A DNA stretch of 64,000 nt from Acetivibrio sp964564015 (GTDB lineage: Bacteria; Bacillota; Clostridia; Acetivibrionales; Acetivibrionaceae), in contig CAZLZR010000013.1 of NCBI GenBank assembly GCA_964564015.1, positions 25,070 through 89,069 on the forward strand, written 5' to 3'. The position numbers and the translations under genes were made by a program. Positions 26,345 to 34,880 of this stretch are shown one piece after another. The notes under the pieces are model-generated. The model saw only the letters and a program-made list of their open reading frames with translations, was not told the origin of the DNA and did no database searches. Every line of letters starts with the position of its first letter. Position 1 is the first letter of the stretch.

Positions 26345-26458
26345 AAGGATTTTGTATTAAGGTATTTGCGAAGCAAATAACCTAAAATCGAAGGGGCTAG
26401 ATGCCCCAAGATTTTGTATTGAGGGATTTGCGAAGCAAATGACCTAAAATCAATGGGG
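26345..26458 (+). repeat. Two tandem hairpin-bearing repeats between fliH and fliI
   Basis: Copies at 26345-26396 and 26408-26458 share GATTTTGTATT, then ATTTGCGAAGCAAAT, CCTAAAATC and GGGG with few changes; the period is about 63 bases. Each forms an ATTTGC-GAA-GCAAAT hairpin. A GGGGC-TAGAT-GCCCC hairpin (26393-26407) spans the join. The second copy ends at the fliI ribosome binding site. Confidence 0.75.
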
Positions 26459-26465
26459 GATTAAT

Positions 26466-27782
26466 ATGATAAACATTGACTTTAACAAGTATAAGGAAAT
26501 TCTCACAAAATCGGATTTTATCGAATATAACGGCAAAGTATCCAAAATTGTTGGTCTTACCATTGAATCTAATGGACCTGAGGTTAATATGGGTGAGGTA
26601 TGTGAAATTCATGCCTTAAAGGATAAAAGTGTAATTAAAGCTGAAGTAGTTGGATTTAAGGACAATAAAGTAATACTGATGCCCCTTGGAGATATGACAG
26701 GGATTGGGCCTGGAAGTACTGTAGTGGCTACAGGTGAATACCTGAGTGCCGCTGTAGGTATGGGAATGGTAGGCAGAGTAATAGATGGTCTTGGCAATCC
26801 GATAGACGACAAGGGTGATATCAAGCCGGAGTCTTTTTACCCTGTAAACAATGATCCTCCGCATCCTTTAATGAGAAACCGCATAGCTCATCCACTTCCG
26901 CTTGGGGTTAAGACAATAGATGGCTTGCTCACTATTGGTAAAGGGCAAAGGGTTGGTATATTTGCGGGAAGTGGTGTTGGAAAAAGTACGTTGATGGGTA
27001 TGATAGCAAGAAATACAAAGGCTGATATAAATGTAATTGCGCTGATAGGAGAACGAGGAAGGGAAGTCAGGGAATTTATTGAGAAAGACCTTATGGAAGA
27101 AGGTTTGAGCAGATCTGTTGTTGTGGTGGCGACCTCAGATCAGCCTGCACTGGTGAGGCTTAAAGGTGCGTTTATTGCTACAGCTATAGCTGAGTACTTC
27201 AGGGATCAGGGAAAAGATGTTCTTTTACTTATGGATTCTCTGACAAGGTTTGCTATGGCACAACGTGAGATTGGATTGGCGGTTGGTGAACCTCCCGTAT
27301 CCAGGGGATATACACCTTCTGTGTTTTCATCAATGCCGAGATTGCTTGAAAGAGCTGGGAATTCTCAATCAGGTTCAATCACAGGGCTGTACACCGTTCT
27401 GGTGGATGGGGATGATCTGACAGAACCGGTAACCGATACTGCGAGAGGAATTTTAGATGGACACATTGTATTATCGCGAGCCCTTGCAAATAGGAATCAG
27501 TATCCTGCAATAGACGTGTTGGCAAGCGTAAGCAGGGTTATGTCAGATATAGTGTCAGATGAACATAAGAAAATTGCCAACCAGATGAAGAAGGTTATGG
27601 CAATCCACAGGGATGCCGAAGACCTGATTAATATTGGTGCTTATGTAAAGGGCAGCAATGAGAAAATTGACCATGCCATAGCTCATATAGACAGGATACT
27701 TGGATTTATAGAACAGGGGACCCACGATAAATACAATTTTGATGAGGTTGTTGAACTTCTTGGAAATATTTTTGTAAATTGA
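26466..27782 (+). CDS. fliI: Flagellum-specific ATP synthase FliI
   Basis: 438 residues of the type III export ATPase, F1-beta-like. Walker A GIFAGSGVGKSTLMG lies near residue 165. Next come GERGREVREFIE, Walker B LLLMDSLTRFAMAQREIGLAVGEPP and SGSITGLYTVLVDGDD. It powers export of rod, hook and filament proteins with FliH and FliJ. A GGGGG site that is part of the upstream hairpin repeat precedes its ATG. Confidence 0.97.
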   Translation: MINIDFNKYKEILTKSDFIEYNGKVSKIVGLTIESNGPEVNMGEVCEIHALKDKSVIKAEVVGFKDNKVILMPLGDMTGIGPGSTVVATGEYLSAAVGMGMVGRVIDGLGNPIDDKGDIKPESFYPVNNDPPHPLMRNRIAHPLPLGVKTIDGLLTIGKGQRVGIFAGSGVGKSTLMGMIARNTKADINVIALIGERGREVREFIEKDLMEEGLSRSVVVVATSDQPALVRLKGAFIATAIAEYFRDQGKDVLLLMDSLTRFAMAQREIGLAVGEPPVSRGYTPSVFSSMPRLLERAGNSQSGSITGLYTVLVDGDDLTEPVTDTARGILDGHIVLSRALANRNQYPAIDVLASVSRVMSDIVSDEHKKIANQMKKVMAIHRDAEDLINIGAYVKGSNEKIDHAIAHIDRILGFIEQGTHDKYNFDEVVELLGNIFVN

Positions 27783-27841
27783 GAGAATAGTGGGTTTCTT
27801 CTCAAATAAAGTACTTTAGTGAAAGCTGTGGGTGATTTTGT

Positions 27842-28285
27842 TTGGGTAAGTTCGTTTTTAAACTTCAGGCCGTTCTCAATTTGAAAAAACAAATCGAAAG
27901 CAATATGAAAAATGAGTTGGGAAAAGCTGTCCAGGAGTTGGAACGGCAAAAAAACATTCTTAAAGAAATTGAAGCAGAGAGAGATGAATATATCAGAGAA
28001 ATAAACAGCAAATCCAGTTCGGGTATATCTGTTGGATTGTTAAAGGAATACAATTCATATATTTCGCTGCTGAAGGACAGGATGAAGCTTCAGATAAAAA
28101 ATATAAGGTATGCACAAGAAATTGTCGATAAGTGTAGAGAACAACTTATTACAGCCGTACAGGAAAGAAAAATGATGGAAAAACTCAGGGAAAAGAAATA
28201 TGAAGAACATGTTAAGGGACAGCAGAAAATGGAACAAAAGGTTATTGATGAGATTGCAAGCTTTAATTATAAAGTATCAGAATAG
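27842..28285 (+). CDS. fliJ: Flagellar export protein FliJ
   Basis: 147 residues, TTG start. FliJ is a small coiled-coil protein that sits in the FliI hexamer and links it to FlhA. The opening KFVFKLQAVLNLKKQIES is typical, and almost the whole chain is a charged antiparallel coiled coil. The call leans on position after fliI and on this pattern. Confidence 0.88.
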   Translation: MGKFVFKLQAVLNLKKQIESNMKNELGKAVQELERQKNILKEIEAERDEYIREINSKSSSGISVGLLKEYNSYISLLKDRMKLQIKNIRYAQEIVDKCREQLITAVQERKMMEKLREKKYEEHVKGQQKMEQKVIDEIASFNYKVSE

Positions 28286-28332
28286 TCGGCAATAACGAAA
28301 AATAACATTTAATATTACAGGAGATATAAAAA

Positions 28333-29157
28333 ATGGCAAAAGATAAGAATGAAGAGATTTTACAGAGTTCCAAAACCAGGGGAAGCGAAGAGAACCTACA
28401 AAAGGATAAAAAAAAGGGTGGTTTGTTATTTGCGATACTTGTTTTGGTTTCTGCACTGGCTGTTATAGCCGCTGTAGTAGGTGGGACTTTTTATCTTATT
28501 ATTCACAATAATGTCAACGGCTTGGCTGACAAGTATGGAGAAAATATAAGGAATATACCCCTTCTGAACCGTGCGCTTCCGGAGAAACCTGATCCTGATG
28601 ATCCGGAGAATTTTGATAAAAGCAAATTACTAAGTTTGTATAAGCAATATAAAACAAAAAATGAAGAACTTACAAAACAGATGGAAGAAATAAAAAAGCA
28701 GAATGAAGAGCTTGCAAAATATAAGACAGAAGCTGATAAATTTACTGCTGAGAATCAAAAAATAAAGGCTGAAACAGAAAAAGAAAAGGCTGAAATGGAA
28801 GAGTATAAGAAAAAAGTTGATGAACTTGTTGCAACCGGAAATAAAGAAGGTTTTGCAGATTATTTCGTTAAGGTTAACGGCGAAACTGCCGAAAAAATAT
28901 ATAAGGCAGTAATTGAAGAACAAAAAGCAGATGAAGCAGCTAAACAATTTGCCCAGTTATATGAAAAAGTGGATACAGGTTCCTGTGCAAAGATTTTTGA
29001 AGGGCTTGGAGAAACAAAACTTGATTTGATATCCTATACTTTAAAAAATATGAAGAAGGATGTAGCAGCAGAGATTCTGGCAGAAATGAGCGAGGGATTT
29101 GCAACTAAAGTAACAGAAAAACTCGCAAAAGATTATGGAATTGTTCTTCCAAAATGA
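28333..29157 (+). CDS. ylxF: YlxF/MotE-family flagellar operon membrane protein
   Basis: 274 residues. A basic N-terminus, one transmembrane helix at about residues 33-56, a long charged coiled coil (about 95-165), and a C-terminal MgtE-N-like helical domain ending AAEILAEMSEGFATKVTEKLAKDYGIVLP. This build and the place between fliJ and fliK match YlxF of the Bacillus fla/che operon. Related MotE proteins help MotC and stator function in other bacteria. The exact role here is not known. Confidence 0.8.
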   Translation: MAKDKNEEILQSSKTRGSEENLQKDKKKGGLLFAILVLVSALAVIAAVVGGTFYLIIHNNVNGLADKYGENIRNIPLLNRALPEKPDPDDPENFDKSKLLSLYKQYKTKNEELTKQMEEIKKQNEELAKYKTEADKFTAENQKIKAETEKEKAEMEEYKKKVDELVATGNKEGFADYFVKVNGETAEKIYKAVIEEQKADEAAKQFAQLYEKVDTGSCAKIFEGLGETKLDLISYTLKNMKKDVAAEILAEMSEGFATKVTEKLAKDYGIVLPK

Positions 29158-29187
29158 TTTAGGCAAAATCAAATAAACTCAGCAACT

Positions 29188-29263
29188 GGAGTTTCAAAAA
29201 ACTTGATTTGATGGGCTTTGCACTTGAAACATTGAATATGTATTTTATTGAAACTCCCTTTTT
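29188..29263 (+). promoter_or_regulatory. Attenuator-like competing helices before fliK
   Basis: GGAGTTTCAA (29188-29197) pairs perfectly with TTGAAACTCC (29248-29257), followed by five T: a terminator-like form with a 50-base loop. Its core GTTTCAA can instead pair with TTGAAAC at 29224-29230. The two pairings exclude each other. Confidence 0.4.
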
Positions 29264-29306
29264 GCTTAAAAAGTTTCTATATATCAAAAAAAGGAGGTGA
29301 GAAAAC

Positions 29307-30926
29307 ATGGTAACACAGAGCTTTATTGTAGGTTTTCTTGGGAAAACTTCTGCAAATTCAGCGGATACAAAGAAAAAGGAGACAATAAATTCAGATTCAT
29401 ATCCTAGTTTTATTGATTCTCTGAACTCAACGCTTGAAAAGAACCTTGCCGGAAAAAGCAGCAGGAAAGTTCAAAGGAGTGCTGACGCAATTGTTGGCGT
29501 GAGAACTGATAAGCAAAATGTTAAACCCGCCGAATCAAATTCAGTGACAGATAGGTCAGAAAGTGGAAGCGAAATAAAGAGCTATAAGGATGCGGTAAAA
29601 GAAAACAAGCAGCTGACAGAAACAAAGAATGTAAAAAGCTCGGAAGACAAGACTGCTGATAAAAATGAAAGTGTTGAAAAGACATCGGAACAGGGAACTG
29701 AAAGACTTGAAAAAACGCTTATAGAAGAGAGCCTGGCTCAGATACTCAATATTAGTGTTGAAGAACTTAAGAAAATAATGAGTACGCTTAGTATTAGTTC
29801 TGAGGAATTGGGTGATGCTTCAAAAACAGCTGAAATTGCCGGAAAAATATCCGATATGTTTGGGCTGAACAGCGAGCAAAAAGCAACATTGATAAAAATA
29901 ACAGAATTTACATTAAAAGAATCAAAGGGTATGGTTCATAAGTTGGAAACCCAAGAAAATGCGAAGGTAGAGGACACCAATAAAGAAGGCTGGGTAAAAC
30001 TTGAAGGTATTGATATTGAAGTGGTTGAGACTGACAAAAAGAATAAGCTTCAGGATGTGGAAGTATTTGCAGGCAAGCTTAGGGAAGTACTAGATAAACT
30101 GAGAGACAAACTTGAGAACGAACCGGAAAAGCTCATTGAGGAAATCACTCACACGGTTGAAGAATTGTCTGCAAATGAGGTAAAGCCAGCAAATGGAAAG
30201 AGTGCAATAAAAACCGAGACCGATAAGGAACTAAACCTGTCACCTATGGATGAAAAAGCCGTAAAAACTTCTCAGGATACGGGTAAACAGGAAGAAAACA
30301 AAGAGGAATTATTGAGCGACAAAGAAACAGAGACGATGAATTTTCCAAAGGTTGAAACAGCCAATTCTCTTGAGGCTAATACCGAAGGAGTAGATCAAAA
30401 CCAGTTCAATAATATTTTGAACAATCAGCAAATCAAAACCGATGCTGCAACTGAGGTATCAGAAGTAAAAAGTGAAGTTGCTGTTTCAAAAAAGGAAATA
30501 ATCAGCCAGATTGTAGAAAAGGCAAAGGTTATTTTAACAGATGAAAAGAGTGAAATGGTAATTGATCTAAAGCCCGACCACCTTGGAAAACTTTCTCTTA
30601 AGGTTGTAACAGAAAGGGGTTCTGTAGTCGCAAAGTTTGTTGCAGAAAACGAACAGGTAAAGGCGGCTATAGAGTCAAACATGGATAACCTGAAGGAGTC
30701 ACTCACAAAACAAGGTTTTTCAGTCCAGGGATTTAGCGTATCGGTTGGACAGGAGTCCAAAAAAGGCTTTAATGAAAGTAATGTGTTTTCAAAGAACAAT
30801 AACAAACCGAATAAGGGTGAAAAAGTAGTGACTGCGACAGTGGGAGGAGTTTCTGTTATAGAGGAAGAGCAGCACAGACTGAATCCTTATATGGTGAATA
30901 ACTCCAGTATTGATTTAACTGCATAG
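29307..30926 (+). CDS. fliK: Flagellar hook-length control protein FliK
   Basis: 539 residues after AAAGGAGGTGAG. The first about 370 residues are a low-complexity Lys/Glu/Ser/Asn region, as expected for the secreted molecular ruler. The C-terminal domain (IDLKPDHLGKLSLKVVTERGSVVAKFVAENEQVKAAIESN, written here in part) is the switch domain that touches FlhB to change export from hook to filament proteins. The length is within the family range. Confidence 0.92.
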   Translation: MVTQSFIVGFLGKTSANSADTKKKETINSDSYPSFIDSLNSTLEKNLAGKSSRKVQRSADAIVGVRTDKQNVKPAESNSVTDRSESGSEIKSYKDAVKENKQLTETKNVKSSEDKTADKNESVEKTSEQGTERLEKTLIEESLAQILNISVEELKKIMSTLSISSEELGDASKTAEIAGKISDMFGLNSEQKATLIKITEFTLKESKGMVHKLETQENAKVEDTNKEGWVKLEGIDIEVVETDKKNKLQDVEVFAGKLREVLDKLRDKLENEPEKLIEEITHTVEELSANEVKPANGKSAIKTETDKELNLSPMDEKAVKTSQDTGKQEENKEELLSDKETETMNFPKVETANSLEANTEGVDQNQFNNILNNQQIKTDAATEVSEVKSEVAVSKKEIISQIVEKAKVILTDEKSEMVIDLKPDHLGKLSLKVVTERGSVVAKFVAENEQVKAAIESNMDNLKESLTKQGFSVQGFSVSVGQESKKGFNESNVFSKNNNKPNKGEKVVTATVGGVSVIEEEQHRLNPYMVNNSSIDLTA

Positions 30927-30965
30927 GTAGCAGAAAAAATAACGAGAGAAGGAGGTTGGAAAACT

Positions 30966-31865
30966 TTGGGTGTAAGTTCAGTTGGTAATCAAAAGACAAT
31001 ACAGCAAATAATTGATGAAACTTCAGCTCCAAAAACATCTCAGAGGAATACTGGTGAGCTTGGCAAAGATGAATTTTTAAGTCTATTAATCACTCAGCTT
31101 CAATACCAGGATCCGCTCAATCCTCAGGAAGATAAGGAGTTTATTGCACAGATGGCACAGTTCAGTGCATTGGAGCAAATGCAGAATCTAAATTCCAGCT
31201 ACTCTGCCACACAGGCATTTGCTTTGATTGGAAAGACAATTTCTGCTAACCTTAAGGAGGATGGATCAAGCACCACCAATTTGATACAGGGTGAAGTTAC
31301 CAGTGTGAGAATGCAGGGTGGTAAGGCATTTGTGGTTGTAAACAATCAGGATATTCCTCTGGAAAATGTGCAGGAAATTAACAATGGATATATCACGCTT
31401 AATGATTCAAATTTATCCGAGTATACCGGACTTATAGGATATGATTGCAGCGGCTATGTATATGACGCATATACGGGAGAGATCATCAAAGTCAATGGTG
31501 TTGTTAAGGAAATATACAAAGGCGCATATGAAAATTATGCTGTGATGGACGGGGTAAATGTAAACGTAGCAGCAATAGACAGTTCCATTGCTTCTGTGGA
31601 TCGTAATTACAGGAAGACGTATCTTGAAAACAACATAGGTAAGGAAGTGTCACTAATAATATCCGATTCATCAGGGAATGAGGTTCCGGTAACAGGAATC
31701 CTTAAGGATTTCAATGTTTCTGCCGATGGAAAAGTAACAGCTGTACTTGATGGCTTGAAGGCCCCTGTTGACGGAATAACAAATATAAGACCGGCAAAGG
31801 TTCAAAGCGAACCTGAAGAAAAAAATAAGGCCGAGGAAGAAACTTACGTTGATGAAACTTTATAG
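30966..31865 (+). CDS. flgD: Flagellar hook assembly scaffold protein FlgD
   Basis: 299 residues, TTG start after GGAGG. FlgD caps the growing hook. The N-terminal motif LGKDEFLSLLITQLQYQDPL followed by FIAQMAQFSALEQMQNL is diagnostic. The C-terminal part is longer than in enteric FlgD and beta-rich, common in Clostridia. It is followed by the TIGR02530-type gene, as in other Firmicutes. Confidence 0.95.
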   Translation: MGVSSVGNQKTIQQIIDETSAPKTSQRNTGELGKDEFLSLLITQLQYQDPLNPQEDKEFIAQMAQFSALEQMQNLNSSYSATQAFALIGKTISANLKEDGSSTTNLIQGEVTSVRMQGGKAFVVVNNQDIPLENVQEINNGYITLNDSNLSEYTGLIGYDCSGYVYDAYTGEIIKVNGVVKEIYKGAYENYAVMDGVNVNVAAIDSSIASVDRNYRKTYLENNIGKEVSLIISDSSGNEVPVTGILKDFNVSADGKVTAVLDGLKAPVDGITNIRPAKVQSEPEEKNKAEEETYVDETL

Positions 31866-31883
31866 GTTAAGGGGGTGAGACTT

Positions 31884-32276
31884 ATGATAATTAACAACAA
31901 TATGTACAACCACCTGAATAAAGTATCCGGAAACGGCCATAACAATCCAACAGTTAACAAGCCGAAGGAAAACAGCAAAAGTAGCTTTGATGAAATTTTA
32001 AAGGGAAAAATCAGTGAAACTTCAGATGTAAAATTCTCAAAGCATGCCCAGATGCGGCTTGATTCAAGAAATATCAAAATTTCCGATGCTCAAAAGCAAA
32101 AGATATCGAGAGCTTTGGACAAAGCAGAGGAAAAAGGCGTAAAAGACTCTCTTGTAATGGTGGATGATATAGCTCTGGTAGTAAATGTAAGGAACAGGAC
32201 TGTAATAACTGCAGTAAACAGTAATGAACTTAAGGAAAATGTTTTTACCAATATTGACGGTGCTGTATTTACATAG
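31884..32276 (+). CDS. Flagellar operon protein, TIGR02530 family
   Basis: 130 residues from ATG 31884, placed after AAGGGGGTGA; a GTG 9 bases upstream overlaps that site. The C-terminal half (FSKHAQMRLDSRNIKISD, then VKDSLVMVDDIALVVNVRNRTVITAV) marks the small family found between flgD and flgE in Firmicutes. Its role is not established. The N-terminal about 45 residues are polar and Asn-rich. Confidence 0.88.
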   Translation: MIINNNMYNHLNKVSGNGHNNPTVNKPKENSKSSFDEILKGKISETSDVKFSKHAQMRLDSRNIKISDAQKQKISRALDKAEEKGVKDSLVMVDDIALVVNVRNRTVITAVNSNELKENVFTNIDGAVFT

Positions 32277-32303
32277 AGTTTAGTTTGTAAATTATGTAAA
32301 GCA

Positions 32304-32311
32304 GCCGATAT
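32304..32311 (+). promoter_or_regulatory. Possible sigma-D (sigma-28) -10 element before flgE
   Basis: GCCGATAT exactly matches the sigma-D -10 consensus. The nearest TAAA (32288-32291) leaves only a 12-base spacer against the usual 14-16, so the promoter is uncertain. sigD lies in the same operon. Confidence 0.35.
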
Positions 32312-32332
32312 ACTATGATGAAGTAAAATAAA

Positions 32333-32384
32333 GTAGCCGGACCCTTTCGGGAGGCTACCTATTCCGGAATGACAGAAGGAATAG
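32333..32384 (+). promoter_or_regulatory. Two adjacent hairpins in the flgE leader
   Basis: GTAGCC (32333-32338) pairs with GGCTAC (32353-32358) with an inner CCC-TTTC-GGG. CTATTCC (32359-32365) pairs with GGAATAG (32378-32384) around a 12-base loop containing GGA. They end about 10 bases before the flgE ribosome binding site. Confidence 0.5.
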
Positions 32385-32412
32385 AACAAAACTGAAGGAG
32401 GTCGATAGATTT

Positions 32413-33732
32413 ATGATGAGATCAATGTTCTCAGGCGTTTCTGGTCTACGTGCCCATCAGACAAAGATGGACGTTATAGGTAACAATGTTGCCAATGTAA
32501 ACACTGTTGCCTTCAAGTCTGGCAGGGTAACTTTCCAGGAAGTATTCAGTCAGACAATAAAAGGTGCAGGCGCACCGGATGCAGCTACCGGCAGAGGAGG
32601 AACGAACCCTATGCAGATAGGTTTGGGTATCGGTGTTGGTGCTGTTGATACAATAACTACAAGAGGAAGTCTTCAGAGGACAGACAATCCTACAGACCTG
32701 GCCATTGAAGGAGATGGTTTTTTCATCGTAAAGGGTGGCAATGCAGATACATTCCAATTTACCAGAGCAGGTAATTTCGGAATTGACAAGACCGGGAATC
32801 TGGTAAACGGAAGCGGAATGAATGTTTATGGCTGGCAGGCTTATACGAGGGAAACCGACGGTACATATACATATGATACTGAAAATCCTATTGAGCCTAT
32901 AAACCTCTATTCGGACATTCCAAACAAAAATAAAAGGATGATTGCTGCGAAAGCTACTACTTCAGCAGTTTTTGCCGGAAATCTTGATGCTTCAAATATT
33001 CCGTTGGGGAGTGGAGCTAACGAAGACAATGTGCAGTTTAGTGTTCCGATGACAGTTTATGATTCTCTGGGCAACCCTTACAGTATAAATGTAGACATGT
33101 GGAAAATATCAGTTGGCAGCGGCGAGAGTGTTTGGAATTGGGCAATTGACACTGGTTCTGGATCTACAGCCTCAAGTGCGTCCGGTTCGATTAAATTCGA
33201 TTCTCAGGGGCGTATAGTGGCATCAGGCACATCTGTTACACCGGCAATATCAATAATTCCACCCGATAGTGTAGGTTCTGAACCTATAGATATAACGCTT
33301 GATTTCTCAAAACTTACAATGTATGCAGCTGACAGTTCGGCAAAACCCACAAATATAGATGGTTACTCCACAGGAACACTTGTAACTTTCAGCATAGGTT
33401 CGGATGGAATTATTACAGGTATATACAGCAACGGTCAGCAGCAACCGCTGGGAATGATTGCGCTGGCAAGTTTTGAGAACCCCGCAGGTTTACAGAAGAC
33501 TGGTAATAATATGTTTATACCTACAACAAACTCCGGCGATTTCAAAAAGGGAGTAAAGGCAGGCTCGGAAGGGGTTGGAACATTAAATCCGGGTACACTG
33601 GAAATGTCAAATGTTGACCTGTCCACGGAATTTACAGATATGATTGTAACGCAGAGAGGTTTCCAGGCCAATAGCAGAATAATTACTACGTCTGACGAGA
33701 TGCTGCAGGAATTAGTTAACTTAAAGAGATAA
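32413..33732 (+). CDS. flgE: Flagellar hook protein FlgE
   Basis: 439 residues after GAAGGAGG. The N-terminus MFSGVSGLRAHQTKMDVIGNNVANVNTVAFK and the C-terminus (MSNVDLSTEFTDMIVTQRGFQANSRIITTSDEMLQELVNLKR) form the paired helices of hook proteins. The middle GFFIV and FTRAGNF blocks are conserved. It forms the curved hook joining rod and filament. A 44-bp perfect palindrome lies just downstream. Confidence 0.97.
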   Translation: MMRSMFSGVSGLRAHQTKMDVIGNNVANVNTVAFKSGRVTFQEVFSQTIKGAGAPDAATGRGGTNPMQIGLGIGVGAVDTITTRGSLQRTDNPTDLAIEGDGFFIVKGGNADTFQFTRAGNFGIDKTGNLVNGSGMNVYGWQAYTRETDGTYTYDTENPIEPINLYSDIPNKNKRMIAAKATTSAVFAGNLDASNIPLGSGANEDNVQFSVPMTVYDSLGNPYSINVDMWKISVGSGESVWNWAIDTGSGSTASSASGSIKFDSQGRIVASGTSVTPAISIIPPDSVGSEPIDITLDFSKLTMYAADSSAKPTNIDGYSTGTLVTFSIGSDGIITGIYSNGQQQPLGMIALASFENPAGLQKTGNNMFIPTTNSGDFKKGVKAGSEGVGTLNPGTLEMSNVDLSTEFTDMIVTQRGFQANSRIITTSDEMLQELVNLKR

Positions 33733-33763
33733 TAGTGAATTAGGAATAGCTAAAAATTAAGTT

Positions 33764-33807
33764 ATATTCTAAAAAAGTTTGTTTATAAACAAACTTTTTT
33801 AGAATAT
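33764..33807. terminator. 44-bp perfect palindrome between flgE and flbD
   Basis: Bases 33764-33785 and 33786-33807 are exact reverse complements (ATATTCTAAAAAAG at the left end, CTTTTTTAGAATAT at the right). Stem-internal T tracts make it a likely terminator or RNA 3'-end block, usable from both strands. It sits inside the operon. Confidence 0.8.
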
Positions 33808-33979
33808 TTGTAATTGGCAAATATTTTTATTAAAAAATTATATAATTTTAAAGGATTATATAGGACCTATGAAGAATAAGTACGTATTCGACACAGATTT
33901 ATGATGAAATTCACCAAAATTCTATATAATTTTGCAAAAAAATAAAAAAATTCTATTGAGTTTTTGAGGTAAAAATATT

Positions 33980-34180
33980 ATGATTGAATTAACTAAATTA
34001 AATGGCTCAAAATTCGTCTTAAATGGTGAACTGATAGAAAGTCTTGAGGAAACACCAGATACTGTTATTTCTACAACAACCGGTAAAAAGATTGTGGTTG
34101 CCGAAAATGTTGAAGAAATAGTCAAAAAAGTAATAGATTATAAGAGAAAAATATTCTGTAAGCTTTTATCAAATAATTAA
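33980..34180 (+). CDS. flbD: Flagellar protein FlbD/SwrD
   Basis: 66 residues; start MIELTKLNGSKFVLN is the family signature, and TVISTTTGKKIVVAENVEEIVKKV completes it. SwrD in Bacillus raises flagellar motor power. In many Clostridia motA and motB follow; here the next 183 bases are noncoding and lead to fliL. Confidence 0.92.
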   Translation: MIELTKLNGSKFVLNGELIESLEETPDTVISTTTGKKIVVAENVEEIVKKVIDYKRKIFCKLLSNN

Positions 34181-34363
34181 CTGATCTTATGTAAGTTCAA
34201 AGTTTTTCTAATAAGTATTTTTTTGATGGACATTGTAAGGGGTTATCATAGAATTAACCCGGACATAAAGAACCATTGATTTAACCTTATGCTCGTTTGA
34301 AATTCAAAGTTTTTTAGCTGTGCCCAAGTTTATAGTTTTTTAAAAGATAAAGGGGGCATTAAT

Positions 34364-34867
34364 TTGGAGGGCAAAAGAAGTGGTTTTTTCATTCTCATTG
34401 GTATAGTTGCGTTTCTTTCATTAGCTCTTGCATTATTGGCAGGGTATGTGTTTTTTGTACAGGGAAATCATTTAGATGGAGGGCAAAAAAAGCAAATAGT
34501 TGTTCCTAAAGATGAGGAACTATTATCTGAAAAAATGTTCGAAGAAAATACTGCATTCAATTTAAAAACAGAAGGAAAAGATAACGAAATTCATGTTATT
34601 TTAGTCAATGTTGAACTTAAGTACTTTGCAAAATTTCAAGGAATTAAGGATACAACTGTGAAGATACAATCAAATAAGAGCAAGCTTATTGAATTGGTGG
34701 GTACATATTTTCAAGGCTTGACTATTGATGATGTAAAAAAAGCGGATTCTAAAGAGAAAGCAAGGGCTGAGCTCAAGAAAAGAATGAATGAACTTTTACT
34801 TCAAAATGAAGAAAAAGACGGAGAACTTGTCTACAGTGTTGTATTCGAATATTGGTTTTATCAGTAG
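34364..34867 (+). CDS. fliL: Flagellar basal-body-associated protein FliL
   Basis: 167 residues, TTG start after AAGGGGGC. One transmembrane helix at about residues 7-30, then a periplasm-side domain (VNVELKYFAKFQGI, then ELKKRMNELLL) of the FliL type, which surrounds the stator and supports torque. The family is poorly conserved, so the call relies partly on position before fliM. Confidence 0.82.
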   Translation: MEGKRSGFFILIGIVAFLSLALALLAGYVFFVQGNHLDGGQKKQIVVPKDEELLSEKMFEENTAFNLKTEGKDNEIHVILVNVELKYFAKFQGIKDTTVKIQSNKSKLIELVGTYFQGLTIDDVKKADSKEKARAELKKRMNELLLQNEEKDGELVYSVVFEYWFYQ

Positions 34868-34880
34868 GAGGTGGTTTTAA

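Noticed and set aside
32333..32384. Known riboswitch (c-di-GMP or preQ1 type) before flgE
   Set aside because: The two hairpins lack the conserved core strings of these classes that I can recall; kept only as leader hairpins.
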